From positions 1 through 49,044 of the IMG/VR virus record IMGVR_UViG_3300021963_007569: 49,044 nucleotides of DNA; one strand, written 5' to 3'. The DNA is from a virus. Position 1 is the first letter of the stretch; each line of letters starts with the position of its first letter. Below, piece by piece: positions 34,283 through 40,943 of the stretch. The notes under the pieces were generated by a model. That model saw nothing but the letters and a program-made list of their open reading frames with translations, was not told the origin of the DNA and did not search any database. Both the position numbers and the translations under genes were made by a program.

Positions 34283-34309
34283 CAAAACCCCCACATTTCT
34301 GTGAGGGTT
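34283..34309 (-). terminator. Intrinsic terminator after the UVR-domain gene
   Basis: On the minus strand AACCC-T-CACA pairs with TGTG-G-GGGTT (one mismatch) around a short loop, followed by TTTTG. It starts six bases after the UVR gene stop. Confidence 0.7.
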
Positions 34310-34314
34310 CCGAT

Positions 34315-34749
34315 TTAAGATTTTAATTTCTTAAGTTGGTCTCGTAATTCAATTGATTTTTCAAAGTCTTGCTCTTCAATTGATTTTTTGAGTTCCATTT
34401 CAAGTTTATTGATTGAATCTTGATTTGATTCATAATTTTTAATCTCATCTCTGAGTTTAACTGCCTCTTCAAAGTTCTCTTCCTCGATTGCAATCTGAAG
34501 TTTTCTTTTTAAAGAGTTTATACCCGAACTTTGGTTAGTTCCATGAGAACCATTAGTTCTAACAAAGTTGGTAATAAAAATTTTACCGTTAGGTGATTTA
34601 TAAGTTTCTTTTTTCCAATCACCTAATTCATCGGTTCCTGATTCTGACTCACTATCACTTGGCATCCCACCAAGAATAGATTCAAATTGACTAAACATTG
34701 CGTCAAAGTCTCCAAAGATGTCATTAAAGTTTTTTCTTCTTCTAAACAT
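34315..34749 (-). CDS. UVR-domain protein, McsA-like ClpC partner candidate
   Basis: A 144-residue protein. The first 75 residues are Phe/Ser/Gly-rich (FNDIFGDFDAMFSQFESILG). The rest is two tandem UVR motifs: LQIAIEEENFEEAVKLRDEI and LKKSIEEQDFEKSIELRDQL. UVR motifs mediate contacts between UvrB and UvrC and between McsA and ClpC. The gene is divergent from a ClpC-like ATPase that also carries a UVR motif, 191 bases away, so it is a good candidate adaptor or regulator of that unfoldase. It lacks the Cys zinc fingers of bacterial McsA, so substrate recognition must differ. Confidence 0.6.
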   Translation of the reverse strand: MFRRRKNFNDIFGDFDAMFSQFESILGGMPSDSESESGTDELGDWKKETYKSPNGKIFITNFVRTNGSHGTNQSSGINSLKRKLQIAIEEENFEEAVKLRDEIKNYESNQDSINKLEMELKKSIEEQDFEKSIELRDQLKKLKS

Positions 34750-34756
34750 AATTTTT

Positions 34757-34787
34757 TTTGTTTTTGTAATTTTATTTTATATCTTTG
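34757..34787 (+). promoter_or_regulatory. Bacteroidota-type promoter P1 of the clp-like gene
   Basis: TTTG (34757-34760), a 19-base spacer, and an exact -7 element TATCTTTG (34780-34787). It would give a leader of about 145 bases running through the two palindromes before the ATPase gene. Confidence 0.65.
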
Positions 34788-34841
34788 TATTATCAAATTT
34801 TATTCCTTTGATAAAAATAAGTCAAAATTTCAACTAATCAA

Positions 34842-34884
34842 TGACATAATGTCATGTAGAAAAAATATTTATGACAATTTGTCA
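34842..34884. promoter_or_regulatory. Two operator-like palindromes TGACA-N3-TGTCA
   Basis: TGACATAATGTCA (34842-34854) and TGACAATTTGTCA (34872-34884) share perfect five-base arms, and their centres are 30 bp apart, about three helical turns. The second ends six bases before a candidate -33 element. This is the geometry of a two-site operator for a dimeric regulator. Confidence 0.6.
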
Positions 34885-34889
34885 AACTA

Positions 34890-34921
34890 TTTGGAAACGA
34901 ACAAAATTTGTTGTTACTTTG
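34890..34921 (+). promoter_or_regulatory. Bacteroidota-type promoter P2 of the clp-like gene
   Basis: TTTG (34890-34893), a 20-base spacer, and TTACTTTG (34914-34921), one base off the -7 consensus TAnnTTTG. Its start would lie about 12 bases before the ATG at 34941. It adjoins the palindromes, so a bound regulator could block or recruit polymerase. Confidence 0.5.
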
Positions 34922-34940
34922 TAAACTAAATTTATAATAT

Positions 34941-36956
34941 ATGAACGATTTAATGGATGACGACGACAAAATGATGAGTAAAAAATCAAAATCAACTGCA
35001 GATTCAAACACACCCGTGTTAGACAATTTCAGTAGAGATTTGAATAAACTTGCAGAAGCAGGTAAACTTGACCCAGTTGTTGGTCGTGACCGTGAGATTT
35101 TGAGGGTTGCTCAAATCCTTTCTCGTAGAAAGAAAAACAACCCAATTATCATTGGTGAACCTGGTTGTGGTAAAACTGCACTTGTGGAAGGTTTGGCCAT
35201 CAAAATTGTAAATGGGGAATGTCCTCGTAACTTGATTGACAAACGTATTGTTAACCTTGACTTAACTTCAGTTGTTGCGGGTACAAAATACCGTGGACAA
35301 TTTGAAGAAAGAATGAAGGTGATTATTGAAGAACTTCAAGCTAACCCTAACATCATTGTATTCATTGATGAAATTCACACATTGGTTGGTTCAGGTAATT
35401 CTTCAGGTTCCATGGATGGTTCAAACATCTTCAAACCAGCACTTTCTCGTGGTGAACTTCAATGTATTGGAGCAACCACATTGGATGAGTTCCGTAAGAA
35501 CATTGAAAAAGACGGAGCATTGGAACGTAGATTCCAAAAAGTAATTGTTGAACCATCATCAGTTGCTGAAACAATCCAAATACTTAAGAATGTTCGTGAC
35601 AAATACGAAAACTTTCATAAAGTAAATTATAGTGATGAGGTTATTGAAACATGTGTTAAGTTGGCAGACCGATACATTACTGACCGAGAATTTCCTGATA
35701 AGGCATTCGATATCTTAGATGAAGTTGGTGCAAGAATGCAAACTGAATTAAAAGTCCCTGAAATTATTGAAGAACTCAAAAAGAAAGCGGCGGAAATCAA
35801 ACAACAAAAAATTGATGTTGTCAAAAAACAAAACTATGAACAGGCGGCAGAACTTCGTGATAAAGAGAAGAAATTACTTATCAAACTTGATGAAGAAAAA
35901 TTAAGGTTTGAATTACAAATGGCAAAAGAGAAACAAATCATCTTGTTGGAACATGTTTACGATGTGGTTTCAAACATGACCAAAATTCCTGTAAACAAAA
36001 TGAGTGTGGATGATACCAAAGCATTGTTGGATTTGGATAAAAACTTGATTGACAAAGTTATTGGTCAAAACGATGCGGTTATCAAGATTGCAAAATCTAT
36101 CAAAAGAAATCGTTTGGGTATTAAAGACCCTAACCGTCCAATTGGTTCATTCGTATTCTTGGGTTCAACAGGTGTCGGTAAAACTTATTTGGCAAAACAA
36201 ATGGCTAAAGAAATGTTTGGTTCTGAAGATTCACTTATCCGTGTGGATATGTCTGAATATCAAGAAAAACATACCGTATCTAAATTGGTTGGGGCTCCTC
36301 CAGGTTATGTTGGATACGAAGAGGGTGGATTGTTGACCGAGAAAGTTAAAAACAAACCGTATTCTGTAATCTTGTTCGACGAGGTTGAGAAGGCTCATAA
36401 AGATGTATTCACCATTTTACTTCAAATCTTGGATGATGGTCACGTTACGGATAGTTTGGGTCGAAAAATCAATTTCAAAAATACTTTGATTATTTTGACT
36501 TCAAACTTGGGTGTTAAAAAACTACAGGACTTTGGAACAGGTATTGGTTTCTCTTCTAACTCGTATAGTAACGAAGAAGCTAAGAAACAAATGTTAATGA
36601 AAGAAATGAAGAATTTCTTCTCTCCTGAGTTCTTAAACCGTATTGATGACACAATTGTATTCAATTCATTGTCTCAAGAAGACATTAAGAAGATTACAGG
36701 AATCGAATTGAATAAATTGGTGACTCGTCTTGTGGACATGAAATACAATATCAGCTACGATGAATCATTGGTTGAGTATCTATCAAAAATTGGTTTTGAT
36801 GAATTGTATGGGGCTCGTCCATTGAAAAGGGCCATTCAAGACAAAGTTGAAGACCTATTATCTGAAGAAGTTCTAACAGGTAAATTGGTTGAAGGTAAAA
36901 CTTATCTTATCAAAGTGATAGATGAACAAGTGGTTATCCAAAAGAAAGGTAGATAA
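34941..36956 (+). CDS. clpC: ClpC-like AAA+ unfoldase without N-domain
   Basis: A 671-residue double-ring Clp ATPase. The usual 140-residue Clp-N domain is missing; a 28-residue acidic/Lys leader is followed by LDNFSRDLNKLAEAGKLDPV. D1 has Walker A GEPGCGKT (72-79) and Walker B IVFIDEIH (139-146). A UVR motif lies at about 282-312 (VVKKQNYEQAAELRDKEKKL). D2 has GSTGVGKT (408-415), VILFDEVE (476-483) and an IGF tripeptide (535-537), the ClpP-docking loop. So it is ClpC-type and probably feeds host ClpP. It uses CGT arginine codons often, unlike its AGA-rich neighbours, which suggests host origin or selection for high expression. Confidence 0.88.
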   Translation: MNDLMDDDDKMMSKKSKSTADSNTPVLDNFSRDLNKLAEAGKLDPVVGRDREILRVAQILSRRKKNNPIIIGEPGCGKTALVEGLAIKIVNGECPRNLIDKRIVNLDLTSVVAGTKYRGQFEERMKVIIEELQANPNIIVFIDEIHTLVGSGNSSGSMDGSNIFKPALSRGELQCIGATTLDEFRKNIEKDGALERRFQKVIVEPSSVAETIQILKNVRDKYENFHKVNYSDEVIETCVKLADRYITDREFPDKAFDILDEVGARMQTELKVPEIIEELKKKAAEIKQQKIDVVKKQNYEQAAELRDKEKKLLIKLDEEKLRFELQMAKEKQIILLEHVYDVVSNMTKIPVNKMSVDDTKALLDLDKNLIDKVIGQNDAVIKIAKSIKRNRLGIKDPNRPIGSFVFLGSTGVGKTYLAKQMAKEMFGSEDSLIRVDMSEYQEKHTVSKLVGAPPGYVGYEEGGLLTEKVKNKPYSVILFDEVEKAHKDVFTILLQILDDGHVTDSLGRKINFKNTLIILTSNLGVKKLQDFGTGIGFSSNSYSNEEAKKQMLMKEMKNFFSPEFLNRIDDTIVFNSLSQEDIKKITGIELNKLVTRLVDMKYNISYDESLVEYLSKIGFDELYGARPLKRAIQDKVEDLLSEEVLTGKLVEGKTYLIKVIDEQVVIQKKGR

Positions 36957-36964
36957 TCAAGTAA

Positions 36965-36991
36965 GGGGAGATTTATTCTCCCCTTTTTTTA
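36965..36991 (+). terminator. Intrinsic terminator after the clp-like gene
   Basis: A 7-bp stem GGGGAGA/TCTCCCC with a five-base loop, followed by eight T residues, nine bases after the stop codon. Confidence 0.9.
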
Positions 36992-36999
36992 TATTTATA
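36992..36999 (+). promoter_or_regulatory. TATTTATA motif, candidate late promoter element
   Basis: TATTTATA on the coding strand right after the clp terminator and four bases before the ATG at 37004. A TATATTTG also touches the ATG but is too close to act as a normal -7 element. Confidence 0.45.
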
Positions 37000-37003
37000 T
37001 TTG

Positions 37004-37669
37004 ATGAAGAATTTAATCAAACAAATTTTAAAGGAAATTTTTGAAGAAAAACCTCAATCTAATCTCAATAGATTATTAGAAAAATTTAAAAATAATTTTC
37101 CTGAAGAATTAAAACCAAAGGTTGATTTAATTGAAAAGTTTGTTGTAAACTACATTCAAGACCATAATTTTACCGTTAAGTTTCTTAACTCATGTTCTAT
37201 AGGGTTTGCTGGTGTTAGGACCAAAGACCAAATTATTATTTGTTCTCCTAATAGTATGAGTACTCTTGGTGATTTTATTTATACCATATTTCATGAAATA
37301 AGACATGAAGAACAGATGGATAAAAATAGATTAGGATTAGACAATCCGTTAACTGATTATGATTTAGAAGATTTTGAAGAATTGTTTAAAAAATATTGGG
37401 AATTAGAAATGGATGCCGATAGATTTGGTAAAGAAATGGTTGCGAAACTTGTTATCAAACTTGGAATACCCATAGAAATTGCCAAAAAAGAATTAAAATT
37501 ATCCCCATATATTCAAAACTACCCACTAGTGTCAAATATGATTATGTCATCTTTAAAACAAATTGTTAATAGTATTAAAGACATAAAAAAATCGGGTGGA
37601 GAATTTACTGATATTCAAGACCACCCGATGGTAAAAAGACATTTAGATAAGTTAGAAAACTTTATTTAA
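37004..37669 (+). CDS. HExxH zinc metallopeptidase-like protein with CTS-like N-terminus
   Basis: A 221-residue protein. FIYTIFHEIRHEEQM carries His97-Glu98-x2-His101, and WELEMDADRFG (132-142) supplies the third ligand Glu135 with the ADRF pattern of gluzincin-type peptidases. The N-terminus MKNLIKQILKEIFEEK is a basic helix with L-K-E and F-E-E sites, like a packaged internal protein. I use ATG 37004 instead of the TTG one codon before. Its target is unknown; it may be injected with the genome to cut a host protein. It converges with the M20 peptidase gene, overlapping by four bases. Confidence 0.65.
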   Translation: MKNLIKQILKEIFEEKPQSNLNRLLEKFKNNFPEELKPKVDLIEKFVVNYIQDHNFTVKFLNSCSIGFAGVRTKDQIIICSPNSMSTLGDFIYTIFHEIRHEEQMDKNRLGLDNPLTDYDLEDFEELFKKYWELEMDADRFGKEMVAKLVIKLGIPIEIAKKELKLSPYIQNYPLVSNMIMSSLKQIVNSIKDIKKSGGEFTDIQDHPMVKRHLDKLENFI

Positions 37670-38505
37670 AATACGTTTCTTGTTCTCCAATCATATTTAA
37701 CTGATTTCTTGTGATGTAACTTGTTTCCAAGAGACTCAATCATTTTCTTACCCATATCAATTCCGTTAAAAACATCCTCAACAACAACATACTCATGTTT
37801 TGTGTGATAGTCGTAATATCCAATTGAAATGTTAATACAAGAGAAGTCAAACTTACCTCTTAAAGCATATACGTCAGTGTAAGGGTGAACCATATATTCC
37901 ATATAGTTATTATCCATTCCTTCAGTTAGTACTTTATCACAAGACTCAAAAAATTCTGAATCTCTATCAAATAAAACTTGACCAAAACATCTTTCTGTAA
38001 TCATCCAGTTTTCAGGTGCGTCAAATTGAATACCGTACCCAACGTTTTCAAAAAACTCTTCACTTGCTTTAAGAGAACCATGACAACCTGTTTCTTCAGA
38101 TACAAAAAACGCAGCTTTAACATTTGGTAATTCTTGTAATAATGTCAGACAAGCAAAAACACCACATTTGTCATCACCACCAATACCTGTTGGATTTCCT
38201 TCATCATTGTATGCTTTGTAAGATAATTTTTTTTCACCTTGAGCGTTTGGTAATATTTCCTCAACAACATTGATTGTGTCAATGTTGTGAACGGTGTCTG
38301 TATGGGAAATAACACACGGGAAATAAAAATCCTCAGGTAATTCTAATGATTCTTGTTTTGTAGCATATACATTATTAAATTCATCAACAAAGTGTGGAAT
38401 TTTATTTTCAGTTAACCAGTTAACCAAAAATGTAACCATTCTTTCCTCTTGATATGTTTTTGTTGGAACGCTTAATACGTCCTTTAGTAGTTCTAAATTA
38501 TTCAT
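37666..38505 (-). CDS. M20-family metallopeptidase, PepT-like
   Basis: A 279-residue protein with the two-zinc M20 layout: CVISHTDTVHN (His68, Asp70), GIGGDDKCGVFACLTLL (Asp111 bridging zinc), and FFVSEETGCHGS (Glu137-Glu138, catalytic base and ligand). Later HPYTDVYALR and YYDYHTKHEYVVVED provide further ligands, as in tripeptidase T and related exopeptidases. It is short for the family (about 400 residues) and may lack part of the dimerisation lid. M20 enzymes split small peptides, so it could recycle peptides from Clp-type proteolysis. A host-type promoter sits five bases before its ATG, predicting a leaderless message. Confidence 0.8.
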   Translation of the reverse strand: MNNLELLKDVLSVPTKTYQEERMVTFLVNWLTENKIPHFVDEFNNVYATKQESLELPEDFYFPCVISHTDTVHNIDTINVVEEILPNAQGEKKLSYKAYNDEGNPTGIGGDDKCGVFACLTLLQELPNVKAAFFVSEETGCHGSLKASEEFFENVGYGIQFDAPENWMITERCFGQVLFDRDSEFFESCDKVLTEGMDNNYMEYMVHPYTDVYALRGKFDFSCINISIGYYDYHTKHEYVVVEDVFNGIDMGKKMIESLGNKLHHKKSVKYDWRTRNVF

Positions 38506-38509
38506 GAAG

Positions 38510-38541
38510 CAAATATAAGAAATTTATTCTTAAACTTCAAA
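38510..38541 (-). promoter_or_regulatory. Bacteroidota-type promoter of the M20 peptidase gene
   Basis: On the minus strand TTTG (38538-38541), a 20-base spacer and TATATTTG (38510-38517). Only four bases separate the -7 element from the ATG at 38505, so the transcript would start at or next to the start codon. The -33 box lies inside the 3-prime end of the neighbouring gene. Confidence 0.65.
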
Positions 38542-40341
38542 TAAATCAAATAATTGTGGTGAATATAGTAAGTTATTAAAATTTTCTTCAGATAACTTTA
38601 GTCGGCGCATCCCTTTATATTGTTTTTCAATCATTATAATGACTCTCATATTTTCTCTGTCAAAACTTTCAACTTTAAATCCAACATTCTTATCAATAGG
38701 TAATTTATTCCATTTATTTAATCCAAATTTTTTAACAATTCTATTTCTAAATCCTAAAAACTCTTTAATTTTTTCTCCGCCAGAATCTTCATCCTCATAA
38801 AGTTTTTCCAAAATTTTATCAAATTGTCTTTCAACGGACCTATTAAACCCTTCACTATCAAAATTTTCCGAATCTTGGAATTCATATTGATTTTCCGACC
38901 AACCTCCAAAACTTATACCACTTTCACTAACAATCCTATTGAATAGTGATATTGCATCAACTTTTCTTAATCCTAATCTTACCGACCACATTAACATATT
39001 TGCAGCAGTCGTTTTTATTTCATCAAAACTTCTAACAAGTGAATATCCAATACTTTCAAGAAACGTCTCTATTTCTTTACTAATCTCATTTTTTGCCGTT
39101 GTCATCATTTCACTATCTTTTTCAGATTGATAGTCACCAAGAATATAATCAATTTGGTCTTCAAATAATACCTTTAAAATATTGGATAATTTAATTCTAT
39201 AATCTTCATTTTCCAAATCAAAATTTTCCTCAGGAATTATAATCTCGGCAATTTGTTTTAATTTTTCAAGATTATCATTATTTAATTCACCATAAACTAT
39301 ATATCCATTTTTGAAATCCTCATCAACGGTATATGAATCCATAAAGTCATAAGAACCATAAGAAGAAAACATACTATTAACAAACCAAATATCATCCTCA
39401 GATAAATCTAACACTTTAAAAAACTCCTCGTCATTTTTGAATTCAATATAAATTTCACTTTGACCTGCCGGATTGTAGGGTTGAACTTTCCTTATTGAAT
39501 CGTCTGAAAGTTCCAATTCACGATAATTAAGTTTACCTTTGGTAAATTCCCTAAGAGTTTTAATAAAATCACCAGTGCCTGACAATTCATCAATTAAATC
39601 AGTTTGGTTTGGAAAAGTGTCGATTAAAACGCTTAACGATACTTCATTATCTTGAGCATTATATACTTCAACTCTTCTTTGTTCATCATTTTTAAAAAGG
39701 GCATATTTTACGTTTTCTTTTTTCTTAATAAAATAATACAATTGACCCATGTTTCTGTATTTGTCAAAGTATCCTGAACCACCAGTACTACTTGTACACC
39801 ATTTTGTATTGGCACCATAATAACAAGACGCAGCATGTGTTTTTGGTTTTATAACCAAAACATCATCATCTTCATATAACTTATCGGCTTGAGACTTTAA
39901 TTCCCTTTCTCGGTCCCTAGAGCTTTTTTTACTATCAACAATCTCCATCAATGTTCTGATGAATTCAGGGTTTTCATATTGTATTATATCTTTGAATGCT
40001 TTTGCAATTCCCTCTATATTTGGAACCATTCCGTTTCGTTCTCTAAAAATTGTTTCCGCCTTCCAAATATCATCTTCAGTTATCCTATTTACATTATTAT
40101 GGAACCACGGAATAACCATCCCCAAAATACCCATAATGGCATCCTGTTGGTTAACAGTTAATCCACCTTTTGCGCCGGCTAATTGAGGTATAATCTTTTC
40201 AAGTTGTTTGGCAATATAATCAACGTATTTGTACCCTGTTGGGTCAACAGATAACATACGGTCAATAAATGAACCATCATATTCAAACCTCTGTTTTAGA
40301 CGTTTTGAAACATCTTCTTTTCTACCTTCTATTATAATCAC
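38530..40341 (-). CDS. Unknown protein with ASC-YGA-WCT motif (paralogue 1)
   Basis: A 603-residue protein. The block LYEDDDVLVIKPKTHAASC, then YYGANTKWCTSS (about 155-185), is shared with the 501-residue gene at 40944 (LFEDKNILIVKPLTYEASC, KYGAGTRWCTTM), as is the N-terminal GRKED segment. The two genes flank the tmRNA gene on opposite strands. The paired cysteines and the invariant Tyr, Trp and Thr suggest a catalytic or metal-binding core, but I know no function. The C-terminal half differs between the two and may bind targets. The start is GTG 40339-40341, preceded by a TATTTATA. The N-terminus MIIIEGRKED could be a short packaging signal. Confidence 0.6.
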   Translation of the reverse strand: MIIIEGRKEDVSKRLKQRFEYDGSFIDRMLSVDPTGYKYVDYIAKQLEKIIPQLAGAKGGLTVNQQDAIMGILGMVIPWFHNNVNRITEDDIWKAETIFRERNGMVPNIEGIAKAFKDIIQYENPEFIRTLMEIVDSKKSSRDRERELKSQADKLYEDDDVLVIKPKTHAASCYYGANTKWCTSSTGGSGYFDKYRNMGQLYYFIKKKENVKYALFKNDEQRRVEVYNAQDNEVSLSVLIDTFPNQTDLIDELSGTGDFIKTLREFTKGKLNYRELELSDDSIRKVQPYNPAGQSEIYIEFKNDEEFFKVLDLSEDDIWFVNSMFSSYGSYDFMDSYTVDEDFKNGYIVYGELNNDNLEKLKQIAEIIIPEENFDLENEDYRIKLSNILKVLFEDQIDYILGDYQSEKDSEMMTTAKNEISKEIETFLESIGYSLVRSFDEIKTTAANMLMWSVRLGLRKVDAISLFNRIVSESGISFGGWSENQYEFQDSENFDSEGFNRSVERQFDKILEKLYEDEDSGGEKIKEFLGFRNRIVKKFGLNKWNKLPIDKNVGFKVESFDRENMRVIIMIEKQYKGMRRLKLSEENFNNLLYSPQLFDLFEV

Positions 40342-40354
40342 CGTTGATTTTTAT

Positions 40355-40362
40355 TATAAATA
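40355..40362 (-). promoter_or_regulatory. TATTTATA motif, candidate late promoter element
   Basis: Minus-strand TATTTATA 13 bases before the GTG at 40341. It lies just ahead of the divergent tmRNA promoter, so the 60-base gap holds start signals for both strands. Confidence 0.4.
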
Positions 40363-40371
40363 CCAAATTTG

Positions 40372-40402
40372 TTTGGAATTTCAATATTTATTGTTACCTT
40401 TG
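40372..40402 (+). promoter_or_regulatory. Bacteroidota-type promoter of the tmRNA transcript
   Basis: TTTG (40372-40375), a 19-base spacer and an exact -7 TACCTTTG (40395-40402). Transcription should start near 40407-40410, about 100 bases before the mature tmRNA. It is the best host-type promoter in the window and predicts expression by unmodified host polymerase. Confidence 0.75.
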
Positions 40403-40408
40403 TACAAC

Positions 40409-40488
40409 AAATCACGGGTGGCTCCCTTAATAGTTAAGGCTGACCTTAAGCATCTGACGTAAGTCTATACAGGGGGCGAAAGTGATTT
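40409..40488 (+). ncRNA. Structured 5-prime leader of the tmRNA transcript
   Basis: AAATCAC (40409-40415) can pair with GTGATTT (40482-40488), closing an 80-nt domain that begins at the predicted transcription start. Inside, GCTCCC can pair with GGGGGC, and CTTAA/TTAAG and GAC-GTAA-GTC hairpins are possible. It is too long and lacks a T-arm, so it is not a tRNA. The likely outcome is removal by RNase P at 40508. It could be a separate small RNA or a riboswitch-like leader; neither is recognised. Confidence 0.4.
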
Positions 40489-40507
40489 AATGTTCTTTGA
40501 AAAATAT

Positions 40508-40890
40508 GGGGGTGCACGGTATTGATTGGCATAGTTGGGGATACGTGGCATGTCGAAGCTGAATTAACTTCGTTATCAACTGATTTAAAACAACAGACGG
40601 CAACGTTCTAAACAAAATGGCTCTATTAGGTCTTGTAAAACAAGATGAGCTTGTAGAAGTAGCTTAGTATACACTACATTCGGGTCGGGAAGATATGTAC
40701 CCAGGAACAGAAATCTTTATAAGGTAGAAAAACGACTGAACCTTAACTCGAGTCGTCCATTGGTTGTTAGGTTTACGATGGTGAAGAACAAACCGACTAT
40801 TTCGGAACATTAGAAAATGTTGACCTAAACATGTAGTCATTTATTGTCAAAATGAACAAGACGAGGGTTCGAATCCCTCCACCTCCACCA
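40508..40890 (+). ncRNA. ssrA: tmRNA (SsrA) with atypical long tag
   Basis: The 383-nt gene has a tRNA-like 5-prime end GGGGGTG pairing with CACCTCC (40880-40886), a D-like GCACGGTATTGATTGGCAT, a T-arm GAGGGTTCGAATCCCTC (40863-40879) and an encoded ACCA end. The tag frame follows AACAGAC, the sequence expected before the resume codon in Bacteroidota tmRNAs: GGC at 40599 to TAG at 40665-40667. It encodes 22 residues, starting GNVLNKMALL and ending KQDELVEVA. Bacteroidota tags are usually about nine residues and end in ALAA. tmRNA with SmpB rescues stalled ribosomes and tags the nascent chain; this one would add a longer tag with a changed C-terminus. Confidence 0.9.
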
Positions 40891-40894
40891 AATT

Positions 40895-40919
40895 AAGGTT
40901 CCCTTGGGAACCTTTTTTT
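40895..40919 (+). terminator. Intrinsic terminator of the tmRNA gene
   Basis: Stem AAGGTTCC/GGAACCTT with a four-base loop and seven T residues, beginning five bases after the encoded CCA. Confidence 0.9.
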
Positions 40920-40943
40920 ATTTACACTCATATATTTATTTAC

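Noticed and set aside
34821-34886. CtsR-type heat-shock operator (direct GTCAAA repeats) before the clp-like gene
   Set aside because: The two GTCAAA copies are 60 bases apart instead of three; the palindromes explain the second copy.
36996-37003. TATATTTG as a host -7 element for the metallopeptidase gene
   Set aside because: It touches the ATG, leaving no room for a start site downstream; the TATTTATA motif is the better candidate.
40409-40488. Hammerhead ribozyme or degenerate tRNA in the tmRNA leader
   Set aside because: CTGACGT departs from the hammerhead CTGANGA core and there is no stem II; no T-arm is present for a tRNA.
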